DNA from: Lentilactobacillus farraginis DSM 18382 = JCM 14108
GTDB taxonomy: Bacteria; Bacillota; Bacilli; Lactobacillales; Lactobacillaceae
DNA length: 34,079 nt
Direction of reading: 5' to 3'
NCBI RefSeq assembly: GCF_000583655.1
Contig: NZ_BAKI01000029.1
Location: 1 to 34,079 of the forward strand
Shown here: positions 5,570 through 14,126 of the stretch, in pieces
How the letters are laid out: every line of letters starts with the position of its first letter
Position numbering within the stretch: position 1 is the first letter of the stretch
Made by a program: the position numbers and the translations under genes
The notes under the pieces: model-generated
Database searches by the model: none
Seen by the model: only the letters and a program-made list of their open reading frames with translations
What the model was told of the DNA's origin: nothing

Positions 5570-6700
5570 TTATTTTACGGACGGAACCCCGCTGACATCT
5601 TTACCAACGCTTAACGCGGTGACATCCTGTGTTGTGTCACCGTTAATAGTATATGGCGGTATAACATAAATAATGCCCTTAGAATCCATATTCGCCCTAG
5701 CACCTTTGGCATTAACGGTTTCTGAAACCCATACACTGGCACCGTCCCAGTCACATTTTTGAATATTAGTTTGGTTATCGGTGCTATTACACCACAAAAA
5801 ATGAATAAATCCACCCCGATCAAAAAACATATCCAGACATCGAGCCTTGTTAGGCGCAGGATAATTTTTATCAAGTTGACCATTTTCACTATCGAGAGTA
5901 AATCTAAAAAGTGAACCACCGACACCAGATCCTTGTGTTGAGACATACCCAAACCCATTACAGATAATCATTGCTGTCGGCATCGAAGTTAAGGTGAAAC
6001 TCCATTCCGATCTAGTTGCCAATTTGGGGGAATATTTAATAATCCCATCTTGTGATGCACCACCAGTATATAAATCCATACCAATATAGATATTATCATC
6101 TGCATCAATCGCCACAGCTTCCCCGATTGCACTACTCAAACCCATTTGAGCTTTATAATTACCATCTTTATCATAGTAATAAGCAAAAATGTTAGAACCA
6201 GTACCGACAACAACAATGCCATTTTCGGAATCTATGGCAATTCGATTAGGTACAAAATCACTATCAGGATATTGTTTTCCCCAAACGACTTTATTTGTAT
6301 CCACTTTAGCCAAATCAAATTTAGCTACAATGCCGGCAATAGCTAGAATAATGTTCCCCGCATGATCGGTTTCAATCTGCCCACTGGGTAAGTAACTAGT
6401 GGTGGGGCCGGTAAAACTGATCACTGGTGCTTCCAAAGTTTTATTATCGATAATCTTTGAGACACATAAATTGCCATTTTTATCTGTCGTTAGAATATAA
6501 ACACTGCCATCAACGACCGTAGAATCTAACCACAAATTCCCATTACCATTGCCATTCAATTCGTCAATATTATGAGTAGCGGTATCCGTACTTCTAATAT
6601 CTAACGGAAAAATGCGTTTACCATTTCTAGCTAGACCTTTTAATTTTTTACCATTGCGTGCAATTCCCCAAACCAACTTACTATTATGAATAATCCCCAT
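5570..6700 (-). CDS. Propeller-type tail-fibre / receptor-binding protein
   Basis: The 376-residue protein starts with a short motif repeat (IARNGKKLKGLARNGKRIF). It then has repeated blades of the type DxxGNIILAxxG, DSENGIVVVGTG and DADDNIYIGMD, typical of NHL or beta-propeller folds. It is the last structural gene, six bases after the collar-type fibre gene, which fits an adhesin at the baseplate or fibre tip binding host wall carbohydrate. That role is inferred from position and fold. A diverged copy of its C-terminal end lies at 4995-5165. It has no signal peptide or membrane helix. Confidence 0.6.
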   Translation of the reverse strand: MGIIHNSKLVWGIARNGKKLKGLARNGKRIFPLDIRSTDTATHNIDELNGNGNGNLWLDSTVVDGSVYILTTDKNGNLCVSKIIDNKTLEAPVISFTGPTTSYLPSGQIETDHAGNIILAIAGIVAKFDLAKVDTNKVVWGKQYPDSDFVPNRIAIDSENGIVVVGTGSNIFAYYYDKDGNYKAQMGLSSAIGEAVAIDADDNIYIGMDLYTGGASQDGIIKYSPKLATRSEWSFTLTSMPTAMIICNGFGYVSTQGSGVGGSLFRFTLDSENGQLDKNYPAPNKARCLDMFFDRGGFIHFLWCNSTDNQTNIQKCDWDGASVWVSETVNAKGARANMDSKGIIYVIPPYTINGDTTQDVTALSVGKDVSGVPSVK

Positions 6701-6706
6701 TTACTA

Positions 6707-7875
6707 TCACTCCCATGTAAAGTATGAACTTGTATCATTCTTAGAATCTGAAAGCGCACTGTCTTGCGTATTAGCACTGGATGGTTTAATCATAGAACCA
6801 ACTTTGTCCAGGGTTGCCACATCTTTACCATTTTTTTGCAACTTACCAGTAAAGTTGGCGTCTTGATCCAATTTAGCAACATCATCCGGTACTGATCGAA
6901 CAGCATGCCAGTTTGTCCAATGTTGGCCACTTGGGTATGTGCGTTGGTAAATCGTATCCGGAATTGCTTCGGTAACCGCCAATTGAACCAGATCTGCACC
7001 ATCATTAATCGTTCTTACCATATAACCGTTGTTAGCATCAGGTAAACCCTCTGTGCCTTTTGGCAAGCGTACCCAAGCGGTTGATCCGTCTTGGGCATCA
7101 GCCGTCTCTTTGGAATCCTGGGGCTGTTGTGCGGTTGCGTGATATACAGTTTGCCGTCAGATTTATTAACTGGCGCCGTATCAAATGTTTTGATACCAGT
7201 GACTTCTTCGTCGCCTGACCTATGCACAACTTTGCTGTCGTCTGCTGGAACATAAGTCTGACTATTGACCGTAATGGTGCCATCCCTGTTGTCAGTTACC
7301 TTGGTATCAATATCTTTTGCTAAACCATAATCATTGCCATCTTTATCAACCGGATCTTGATTAAACGTTTTAAGGCCATCAATTGTTTCATTGCCAACCA
7401 AATGAACAACCGAACTGTTAAGTGAGTAACCATCATTGCTAGTATTAAAAATAACTTTATCAGCATCGGAGAATCCAATATTGAATTTGTACATATAAGA
7501 TACTGGTGTACTTCCAGAAAAAGCCGGAATCGTGTCCGGTAAGTTGGTTGATGTCGCAACCGCAATTAACTGTGATGTCCCATTTGTACTATCACTTCCC
7601 CAAATGCCGAATACCCACGCTTTATAATCATTTTTGACATCCGTATTATCAAGAACTGACGAAATAACTAGTGTACTATCAGTGCTATCAAAGCCATTAG
7701 CCTGAATGGTTTGGACAACATTATTGATTGACGTCATTGTTGTAATATCTGTTGATGACGATAATTGCGTATCACTGACTTCAATTTTATCAATTGAAAG
7801 TGACGACTTGTCCGAGATAATCTTAGCTAGTAATACGTTACCATTATTGGTCATTTTAGCTAAATCATAAGCCAT
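6707..7875 (-). CDS. Tail-collar fibre protein, frame broken by one base
   Basis: The N-terminus (residues 1-160) has the layout of the phage collar/tail-fibre N-terminal domain that attaches fibres to the baseplate. Two similar repeats follow (VVHLVGNETIDGLKTFNQDP and VVHRSGDEEVTGIKTFDTAP). The C-terminus includes YPSGQHWTNWHAV. The frame breaks at the G run 7120-7123; adding one base (minus-strand CCCC to CCCCC) joins SP to QDSKETADAQDG and gives 389 residues. It starts 3 bases after the DUF2313-type baseplate gene and precedes the propeller fibre gene. Confidence 0.7.
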
Positions 7876-7877
7876 AA

Positions 7878-8498
7878 CTAGTTGCCTCCTGTAATATTAA
7901 TTGTTTTAATTAGATTGGATTGAACACCCACACCAATATATTCCGGAAGATCGGCAGTATCCATGAATGCCACCGACTTAACCGTCACCCCATTCAGCGT
8001 TGCCGATGACAGCCGGTCCATTAATACTTTCAAAGACTGGTTAGATGTAATTAATTCAGTTGGCAATTGGTCAATATCAACAACTTGCGGCTCACCAACC
8101 ATTTTAGAACCATCCCAGTAATAATCATTCTTGACTTTTACTCCTGATGTCTGAGGATCAATGCTTAGAGCATTACAGACAATGTTAATGATGTCGTTTA
8201 TGGTACCGCCTGAATGGGCCGCTAAAATTTTGGTTTTCAGAATAAATCGGTAAGCGTCATCGGTGGCTCCATACCGTGGTTGGTGAATATCATCACCAAT
8301 CTCATCCAATTGTTCCCCAACGGCCTCATCAATTACCCAAGCACTATGAATGCTTTCAAAGCCATTGTCCAACCACAACTGAAAATCTGTTAAGACACGA
8401 ATAACTGTATTAACATTGGTTCCTTCCCCAACAGCCATGCCACGATCAAACATCTTGAATATTTCGGGGTAAAGGTCATTATATGTCGTGTTATACAT
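7878..8498 (-). CDS. DUF2313/YmfQ (XkdU)-like baseplate protein
   Basis: The roughly 206-residue protein follows baseplate J as xkdU follows xkdT in PBSX. The family is taken to bridge baseplate wedge and tail fibres. Typical features are the AWVIDEAVGEQLDEIGDDI segment, then ATDDAYRFILKTKILAAHSGGT, and a C-terminal beta-rich part. The start is set at ATG 8496-8498 because GGAGG lies 6 bases upstream; a start further upstream would run deep into the J gene. It overlaps the J stop by 8 bases, so translation is probably coupled. Confidence 0.8.
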   Translation of the reverse strand: MYNTTYNDLYPEIFKMFDRGMAVGEGTNVNTVIRVLTDFQLWLDNGFESIHSAWVIDEAVGEQLDEIGDDIHQPRYGATDDAYRFILKTKILAAHSGGTINDIINIVCNALSIDPQTSGVKVKNDYYWDGSKMVGEPQVVDIDQLPTELITSNQSLKVLMDRLSSATLNGVTVKSVAFMDTADLPEYIGVGVQSNLIKTINITGGN

Positions 8499-9641
8499 AG
8501 TCAACCTCCACATTGTTATCATCGATCGTTGGAATTTCAAAAGCTGTTAAATTGATATTATCAGTACTTAATTTGCTCTTATCGGTTCCAATTGTGATGT
8601 CCGCATAATTAACTCCGTCAATTGCATAGATGTTAGAAAAGAATTGATTGGTGACAACCGTTTCGCCCATCTGTAAGCTTTCAATATAGCCTTCAACAGC
8701 TGCTTTAATATCATCAGTGCCTTCACTTTGGTCAAAACTGTCAGTTACGGTTGCTGAAACTTTAACATAGATCGGTGTTTCCGTTGGTCGATCAAAGTAG
8801 ATTACTTGCGTAGTGCCGGAATCATCAATCACATTAACACTTTTACTGCCGACAAGGGCAATGCCACCTCCGCCAGAGGTTAACAGCGTATTAGCAATAT
8901 CGTTATCAGTGCCGCCTTGAACATAATAATGCACCGTTTTGGGCGGATTGCCATATGAGTCGTTGGCAGTCGCTGAACTATTGTAGACACTTTTGACTGC
9001 CGTAACCCCTTGGGTATTCATTAAAGCCGTATAGATGCCATTAATCGTTCCCGACTCATTGGAATTCGAAGCCAGCAGCAGCCGGTTGCGGTAATCCAAA
9101 TCAGTTTCCATATCTTGACCACCAGTGGCCGCATCAGTATTGGTAACCGTATCAATTTCTTCGACCGGTGACTGTTGGTTAACAATCGTTCCGGCATCCA
9201 CATTATATTGAGCACCTAGTTCACTTGATACAACGATTGTTGAACCCATCCCATTCGCATCTAACTGGCAGTCATCAACACTATAGAACTCATTCCCATT
9301 GTCATCCATAAACACCGTTCCAGTGGGAACCACATACCCAGCCGTTCCGGTAAACGTTAAGGCGGTACTGGCTGCTTCCGCTTGTTTACGCATCAACGAA
9401 TAGTTACCACCAATTCGATCAAGATTTACTCCCGTCGCCTGCTGAATATAGCCCGAATCATGAACATTCTCCCCGTTTTGGTCAATGTTCACGCAATTTG
9501 GGCCATGACTCTTGCCAAGGTTCCCCAGAACGATCTGGGTGATACGTTTGTATCTTCGCCGTTCTCTTTCCGAATAAAGCCTTGAATGGTGTCCAAAGCG
9601 TCATCATATTCCAATGGAGAATAGCCATTCTCATCAATCAC
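8491..9641 (-). CDS. Baseplate assembly protein J (XkdT-like), frame broken by one base
   Basis: The wedge component of contractile-tail baseplates (P2 gpJ/Mu gp47 family). The reconstructed 383-residue protein starts at GTG 9639-9641 (ribosome site AGGTGA), overlapping the DUF2634 gene by 8 bases. It reads FIRKENGEDTNV, RSFWGTLARVMAQIA, then the family block TGVNLDRIGGNYSLMRKQAE. At 9492 the sequence reads GCGTGA; one more G (GCGGTGAAC) rejoins the parts. As given, the second part opens at a spurious GTG at 9492. The body includes DMETDLDYRNRLLLASNSNESGT, typical of the family. Confidence 0.85.
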
Positions 9642-9999
9642 TTAAATCACCTGTTTCCCAGTCAAATTCTTTTAGCTGATTGTTGACCTCAATGGTAATG
9701 CCCACATTCAAGTTACGACCAATTTGTTTGAATTCTACATCATGAACATCATCAATCCTGGGATCTTCAAGCAAGCAATCTCTAATTTCAGCAGTAACAA
9801 ATTGTTCTTGCTTCATGCTGCCCACAACTGCATCCCAATCTAATCCTTCATCAGTGTCCAGATACCAGCCACCTTTGCGAGTATTCAAAGCAATTTTGCA
9901 CGATTGAGCAATTTCATCCATGCCTTCAACAGTTGTAACATTGCCATATTCATCTTGTTCAAAATCGCCATGATCATTTACATAAATATCCGATGCCAT
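9634..9999 (-). CDS. DUF2634 / gp25-like baseplate wedge protein (XkdS)
   Basis: The 121-residue protein has the family layout: N-terminal DIYVNDHGDFEQDEYGN, central IALNTRKGGWYLDTDEGLDW, and a C-terminal NVGITIEVNNQLKEFDWETG strand. These are lysozyme-like baseplate proteins with a structural role, homologous to T4 gp25. It lies between the Gp138-like and J genes, in PBSX order. The ribosome site is AGGTGATCT. It ends with TGA overlapping the J start. Confidence 0.85.
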   Translation of the reverse strand: MASDIYVNDHGDFEQDEYGNVTTVEGMDEIAQSCKIALNTRKGGWYLDTDEGLDWDAVVGSMKQEQFVTAEIRDCLLEDPRIDDVHDVEFKQIGRNLNVGITIEVNNQLKEFDWETGDLSD

Positions 10000-10008
10000 T
10001 TAGATCAC

Positions 10009-10425
10009 CTACTTCAAGTCGATTTTGCCAACAATCACGCCGTCATTTTTATCATGCATACGTTCACTATCAATTTTAAAGACGTTATTTCCTTTAGCAT
10101 TGGATGTGTCTCGGTCTTCAAATACGACCACCACCACATCGCCTACCTGATAATTAACTGTCATTTCTGCATAAAAAGGTGAAAAGTCATGAGAATCACC
10201 AATATCATCATGATATTTAATCTTAATCGGAATGAAAGATGCTTGAAGACTTAAAAGCTGTGGTCGTTTAGTCCCATCGGTATAAAGTGCTAATGGTTGA
10301 ACATTATAAGTCTTATCTGAGTTAACCTTAACAATCTTACAGCGCATCGCAATACTCATATCGCTTATGATTTCATTCTTATAAGTTTGGAAGAATTCCT
10401 CCATGTAATCTCGATTTTCAGCCAT
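10009..10425 (-). CDS. Gp138-N/DUF2577-like baseplate protein (XkdR position)
   Basis: A 138-residue protein with an OB-like beta-rich centre (MRCKIVKVNSDKTYNVQPLA, VGDVVVVVFEDRD), as in the N-terminal domain of spike-base proteins near the tail tip. It sits where xkdR lies in PBSX, between the XkdQ-like and DUF2634 genes. Its ATG overlaps the XkdQ-like stop by one base. The family assignment is moderate; the structural role is inferred mostly from gene order. Confidence 0.65.
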   Translation of the reverse strand: MAENRDYMEEFFQTYKNEIISDMSIAMRCKIVKVNSDKTYNVQPLALYTDGTKRPQLLSLQASFIPIKIKYHDDIGDSHDFSPFYAEMTVNYQVGDVVVVVFEDRDTSNAKGNNVFKIDSERMHDKNDGVIVGKIDLK

Positions 10426-11655
10426 TATTTTTTACGCCTACTTTTCTGTTTAGCTTTCAACTTTTTACGATTAGCAGCATCGAGCTTGGCTTTAGCTTTC
10501 TTATCCTTGCTTTTAGCCTTCTTAGTCGATGCAGCTGTCTTCTTTTTGTATTTGGTATAATCAACTACGTCCAAGGTCGAAACACCTGAGTCGTCGGTTA
10601 TCGCTGATGTACCACTCTCTATTAGAACCCACCCCGTTAAGGTTGTACTCTCAATATGAAAGATATACCCGACAGCAAATTGAGGGCGGAACAAAGCTGT
10701 GACTTGGTAATGTTGTAAACCGTCATCCGAGTCATCCTGGGCTTCTGGTTCTGCCAACAAACCGGTTGAATATTCCAGATAGAATTGCGATTTTTTGTTT
10801 TTGGAATAATCAACGATTTCAAGCCGGCCGTGAGGATAAGAGACGGGTGTTTTGCATTGAGATGCAATACTCTTAATTGCGGCCATCGGTTTAGATTTCG
10901 CGGTATACCCTTTGGTAAACTTCTTGTCATACACGAGTTTGAGCTTGTAAATTTTAATGCCGGCTTTCTTAGCTATCTTTTTGATGATCGACGATCCCCT
11001 GGTGTTTTTGGCGAAAGACAACGGCTTATATTTGGTTGTCTTGGTTACCTTAGCTTGGCAGTTTTATCAGCTTCTGTTTGACATATTCCTGACGCTTCTT
11101 TTTAGCAAAAGCATTTTTCTTGGTTGTAATCGTATGACTATATGCCCGTAGTTGTTTGCTAGTAGCATTCGGGTGATTGTCAATATATTTGCGCCGAATA
11201 GCATTCATTTTGCTGTTATAGGCCGTTATTGACTGATCAAGCGTTTTTTGAGCTGATACAGCTCGTGAAGAGGTTGTCTTGATCTTAACCTCAGGAATCT
11301 TATCATAATTGCTGCCATCAGTGATCGTAATTGTGGTGGTCTTCCCTGACTCGTCAATTGTGGACGGGGTCGGCGTTGCTAACGTGCCTTCCATGATAAT
11401 TCCAACGTCATTATATAGACCTGTTTCGCTGTACCAGCCGCCGTACACGCGGGCATTAACTCCCTTAGTTAGATACTTAATATCTTCGGTTGGCAAATTC
11501 ATGATGGAAACTTGGGTGGTCTCCCTACTGCCTGATTGATAAGAAGCCTCGATGTCCATTGATACGTTGTAAGGAATCTTGGCATAGCTCTTTAAAGTCA
11601 GTTTCCCTTTCTTACCATCGACTTCCAATCGCCGATATAGCCTTACCAACTTCAT
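10425..11655 (-). CDS. XkdQ / late control D-like baseplate hub, two frame breaks
   Basis: The first part (11655 to about 11050) reads NVSMDIEASYQSGSRETTQV and ends in a Lys-rich helix. The second part (LSFAKNTRGSSIIKKIAKKAG, then YPHGRLEIVDYS) matches the remainder of an XkdQ-type hub and has a very basic C-terminus (about 40 residues of KKAKSKDKKAKAK type). The best repair is two single-base additions: a G at about 11074 (CAGAAG to CAGGAAG) and an A at about 11050 (CTAAGG to CTAAAGG). This gives EADKTAKLKVTKTTKYKPLSF across the junction and 410 residues. A single inserted base also fits but gives a poorer junction. It overlaps both neighbours by a few bases. Confidence 0.7.
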
Positions 11656-12128
11656 AGATTATCACTCCAATCATTTGGCAGGGCATACTCATTACTGTCA
11701 TCTGACGGCTCATCTTCAATCAGCGAACTACCAGTGTCATCATCCAGCAAGTCAGAGTTGTCCGTATCATTCTCATCAACATCAGCATTGCTTGGGTTCT
11801 CAATATCCGGATCCAAATCATCGTAATATAGAAACACTGATGTTTGAAAATTATCAATGCTGACTTTATTTTCGACACCCGATTCATCAAAAGGAACAAT
11901 TCTATCCGCTGGAAGATTAACGTCATTAATATTCCATAAAGGCATACCGTAAACCAGCTTCTCGCCAGTAATCAAGGGCGTGTCGTCAGCATCATATAAA
12001 TTAAAATAAATGTTGTCAAAACGGTCACGATAGTAAAATTCAATTGTGAAATTCTCGGCTCCCGATGTAAACACACAATAATTTGGCATATCACTGGTAT
12101 CAATCACCAATTTGTCATGTAAGCTCAT
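11652..12128 (-). CDS. Small conserved tail/baseplate protein (plug-like), acidic C-terminus
   Basis: A 158-residue protein. Residues 1-105 are beta-rich and contain GMPLWNINDVNLPADRIVPF followed by DESG, a pattern I associate with small phage proteins between the LysM tail protein and the XkdQ-like hub (DUF6983, baseplate-plug type). The last 50 residues are Asp/Ser/Asn-rich and very acidic, which is unusual and could pair with the basic tail of the XkdQ-like protein. It starts after a GGAGGCAAAATC ribosome site and overlaps the hub gene by 4 bases. Confidence 0.55.
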   Translation of the reverse strand: MSLHDKLVIDTSDMPNYCVFTSGAENFTIEFYYRDRFDNIYFNLYDADDTPLITGEKLVYGMPLWNINDVNLPADRIVPFDESGVENKVSIDNFQTSVFLYYDDLDPDIENPSNADVDENDTDNSDLLDDDTGSSLIEDEPSDDSNEYALPNDWSDNL

Positions 12129-12140
12129 GATTTTGCCTCC

Positions 12141-14126
12141 CTATTTAACCCTTAGTTTGACGCCCACCGGAATAGAGCGATCCGGATACTTATTCCACTT
12201 GCGTAACTGCGAGACACTTACGTTATATTTGAGAGAAAATTTATAATAAGTATCACCAGATTTAGTAGTGACTGTTTTAACCGAACTCTTACTGCTATTC
12301 TGCTTATGGCCGCTGCCTGATTTTTTCTTCGCCTTTCCCTTATTTTTAGAAGCATTTTTCTTCTTTTTGACGTTGGAATCAGCCCAATCAACCTTTTGGA
12401 GAGTAATCGACAATGGAACTTGGTTATCCACATCGGTATCATGTGGTTTATCAATTGCCGAAATAATTGAATGAGCAAAAGACGTTTGACCGTGTAATTC
12501 AACTTCGGCCGTGTTTTCAGCCCATTTCCTTACACGTTCAAACTTTTTAACCAACGTTGGCACATCGCCAACTTCCCCGATCAAAGCACCACCAATAGCG
12601 ATACTTTCCGTTCCTGCCTGCGTCACAGTATTAATCGGAGTGTGCTTAATAACTGCTGTTTCATTAACATTGACGGTTTCGGAAAAGTCTTCACTGTCAG
12701 GCCATAAAACAGCATAACTTTCCTTACTTCCTGGATTAAAAGGCGTTATCCAGGTCACATCCTTACCACCGGTTTCAGCCATTACAGCTGCCGAAATCGC
12801 TTTTTTCAAAATCGCCCGCTGAAGTAACTTTTCTGCTGCTAAACTTGGCTTAGCCTTTTTGGCCTTCGATAGTTTGCTTTTAGCTGATGTCTCAGTCTTT
12901 TTGGCTTTTGTAAGAGCCTTCTTTTGCGAAGCCAGTGTTTTTTCAGCAGCAGCGATCTGCTTAGCTAACGCTTTCTTTTTACTTCCTGTGGCTTTGGCAT
13001 ATTCTTTCTTAAGTGCCGTCAACTTTTTATTAGTCGCTGTGACTTTCTTTTGAGCCGCCGTCACAGCTTTAGTGGCTGATTTAACTTTAGCTGTATCTTT
13101 AGTCACTGCTTGAGCTGTCTGCTGGTATTTTTGATAGTCACTTTTAGCACTGTTGTACGCAGACTGGGCATCAGCTAGAGACTTTTTAAGACGGTTCAAA
13201 TCATCAAGCTTAGTATTTGTAGATGAATCAGCTGTGACCGTTGGAATTGAGAATAAATAATTAATCGCGTTAGACCCATTGTTGTTATTGTTAAACGTTA
13301 CGAGAATTGCACTCCCGGTTGAATAAATGCCTTCTGGTTCATTGTCGCCATATTTCATACCATAACTGTCCGTATTATAGGTTTTAACAAATTCTTGTGT
13401 ATTTGTCTCAACGTTATAGCAGCCCACTGTTGCTGGATCACTATTGGAGCTATAGGCACCGCTTTGCCAAAATACATACGGATAGCTGAGTGATTGTGAT
13501 TGCCATGTCTGTTCACCAATCGTGAAACCCATTGTCGAAATACTGATTGTGTTCTTGGGTGATGATAAGTTGCCGGGATCACAAATACAGTAACTATCGG
13601 CCGTCGTATAGCCAACCAGATTGTTATTGGTATCGTAGTTAACTCGGAGCAAGCCTTCTGAATTAAATAGTGATGTTAGTGAACTAGCCGCTATCGTTTG
13701 ACCAGCCTGGTATGGAAACTTGCTAATCTGATAGCCATCATGTTTAACGACCGCCCAGATATTGCCTGAACCATCAACCCCAAATGAGGAGCCATGACCC
13801 CCGTCGGTAATCGTCATTTTAGAAACATATTTCATTGAACTGTCCATCATCTGATAAACCGTATCTGATCCAGAAGCATATGAGATCAGATAGCCGCCAT
13901 TATAGGGGACCGTATATTGAGAACCGATATAGGGTGACTTGCCGACAGTATACTGAGCTAGCAAGCTATGAGATGATTCATCAATACTTAATCTTTTGCC
14001 GTCTGCGACATCATTTAAGCTCTTTAGATAATCATTATTGGCTTGATCATATGCCGCCTGAACGCTCTCTAAAATAGAAAGGGCCGAATTGTAGGCACTT
14101 TTTACCACATCTGCCGCTGTTGTCAT
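12141..14126 (-). CDS. LysM tail protein (XkdP position) fused to a propeller-like domain
   Basis: 661 residues in four parts. An N-terminal helix (1-45) is followed by a repeat-rich beta domain (about 50-300; GGYLISYASGSDTVYQM, FGVDGSGNIWAVVKHDGYQI) resembling helveticin-J/p53-like propellers. A Lys/Ala coiled coil follows (about 310-440). The tail core (about 445-590) contains YAVLWPDSEDFSETV, and a C-terminal LysM (about 612-661) reads TYYKFSLKYNVSVSQLRKWN. The core plus LysM corresponds to XkdP, which sits between tape measure and hub. The N-terminal propeller and coiled coil are extra and suggest a wall-carbohydrate contact. It overlaps the tape-measure stop by one base. Confidence 0.7.
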   Translation of the reverse strand: MTTAADVVKSAYNSALSILESVQAAYDQANNDYLKSLNDVADGKRLSIDESSHSLLAQYTVGKSPYIGSQYTVPYNGGYLISYASGSDTVYQMMDSSMKYVSKMTITDGGHGSSFGVDGSGNIWAVVKHDGYQISKFPYQAGQTIAASSLTSLFNSEGLLRVNYDTNNNLVGYTTADSYCICDPGNLSSPKNTISISTMGFTIGEQTWQSQSLSYPYVFWQSGAYSSNSDPATVGCYNVETNTQEFVKTYNTDSYGMKYGDNEPEGIYSTGSAILVTFNNNNNGSNAINYLFSIPTVTADSSTNTKLDDLNRLKKSLADAQSAYNSAKSDYQKYQQTAQAVTKDTAKVKSATKAVTAAQKKVTATNKKLTALKKEYAKATGSKKKALAKQIAAAEKTLASQKKALTKAKKTETSAKSKLSKAKKAKPSLAAEKLLQRAILKKAISAAVMAETGGKDVTWITPFNPGSKESYAVLWPDSEDFSETVNVNETAVIKHTPINTVTQAGTESIAIGGALIGEVGDVPTLVKKFERVRKWAENTAEVELHGQTSFAHSIISAIDKPHDTDVDNQVPLSITLQKVDWADSNVKKKKNASKNKGKAKKKSGSGHKQNSSKSSVKTVTTKSGDTYYKFSLKYNVSVSQLRKWNKYPDRSIPVGVKLRVK

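Noticed and set aside
11675..11863. Plus-strand frames over baseplate and tape-measure genes (for example 11675-11863 and 17405-17626)
   Set aside because: They lie opposite strong minus-strand coding sequence, with no ribosome sites or recognisable products.
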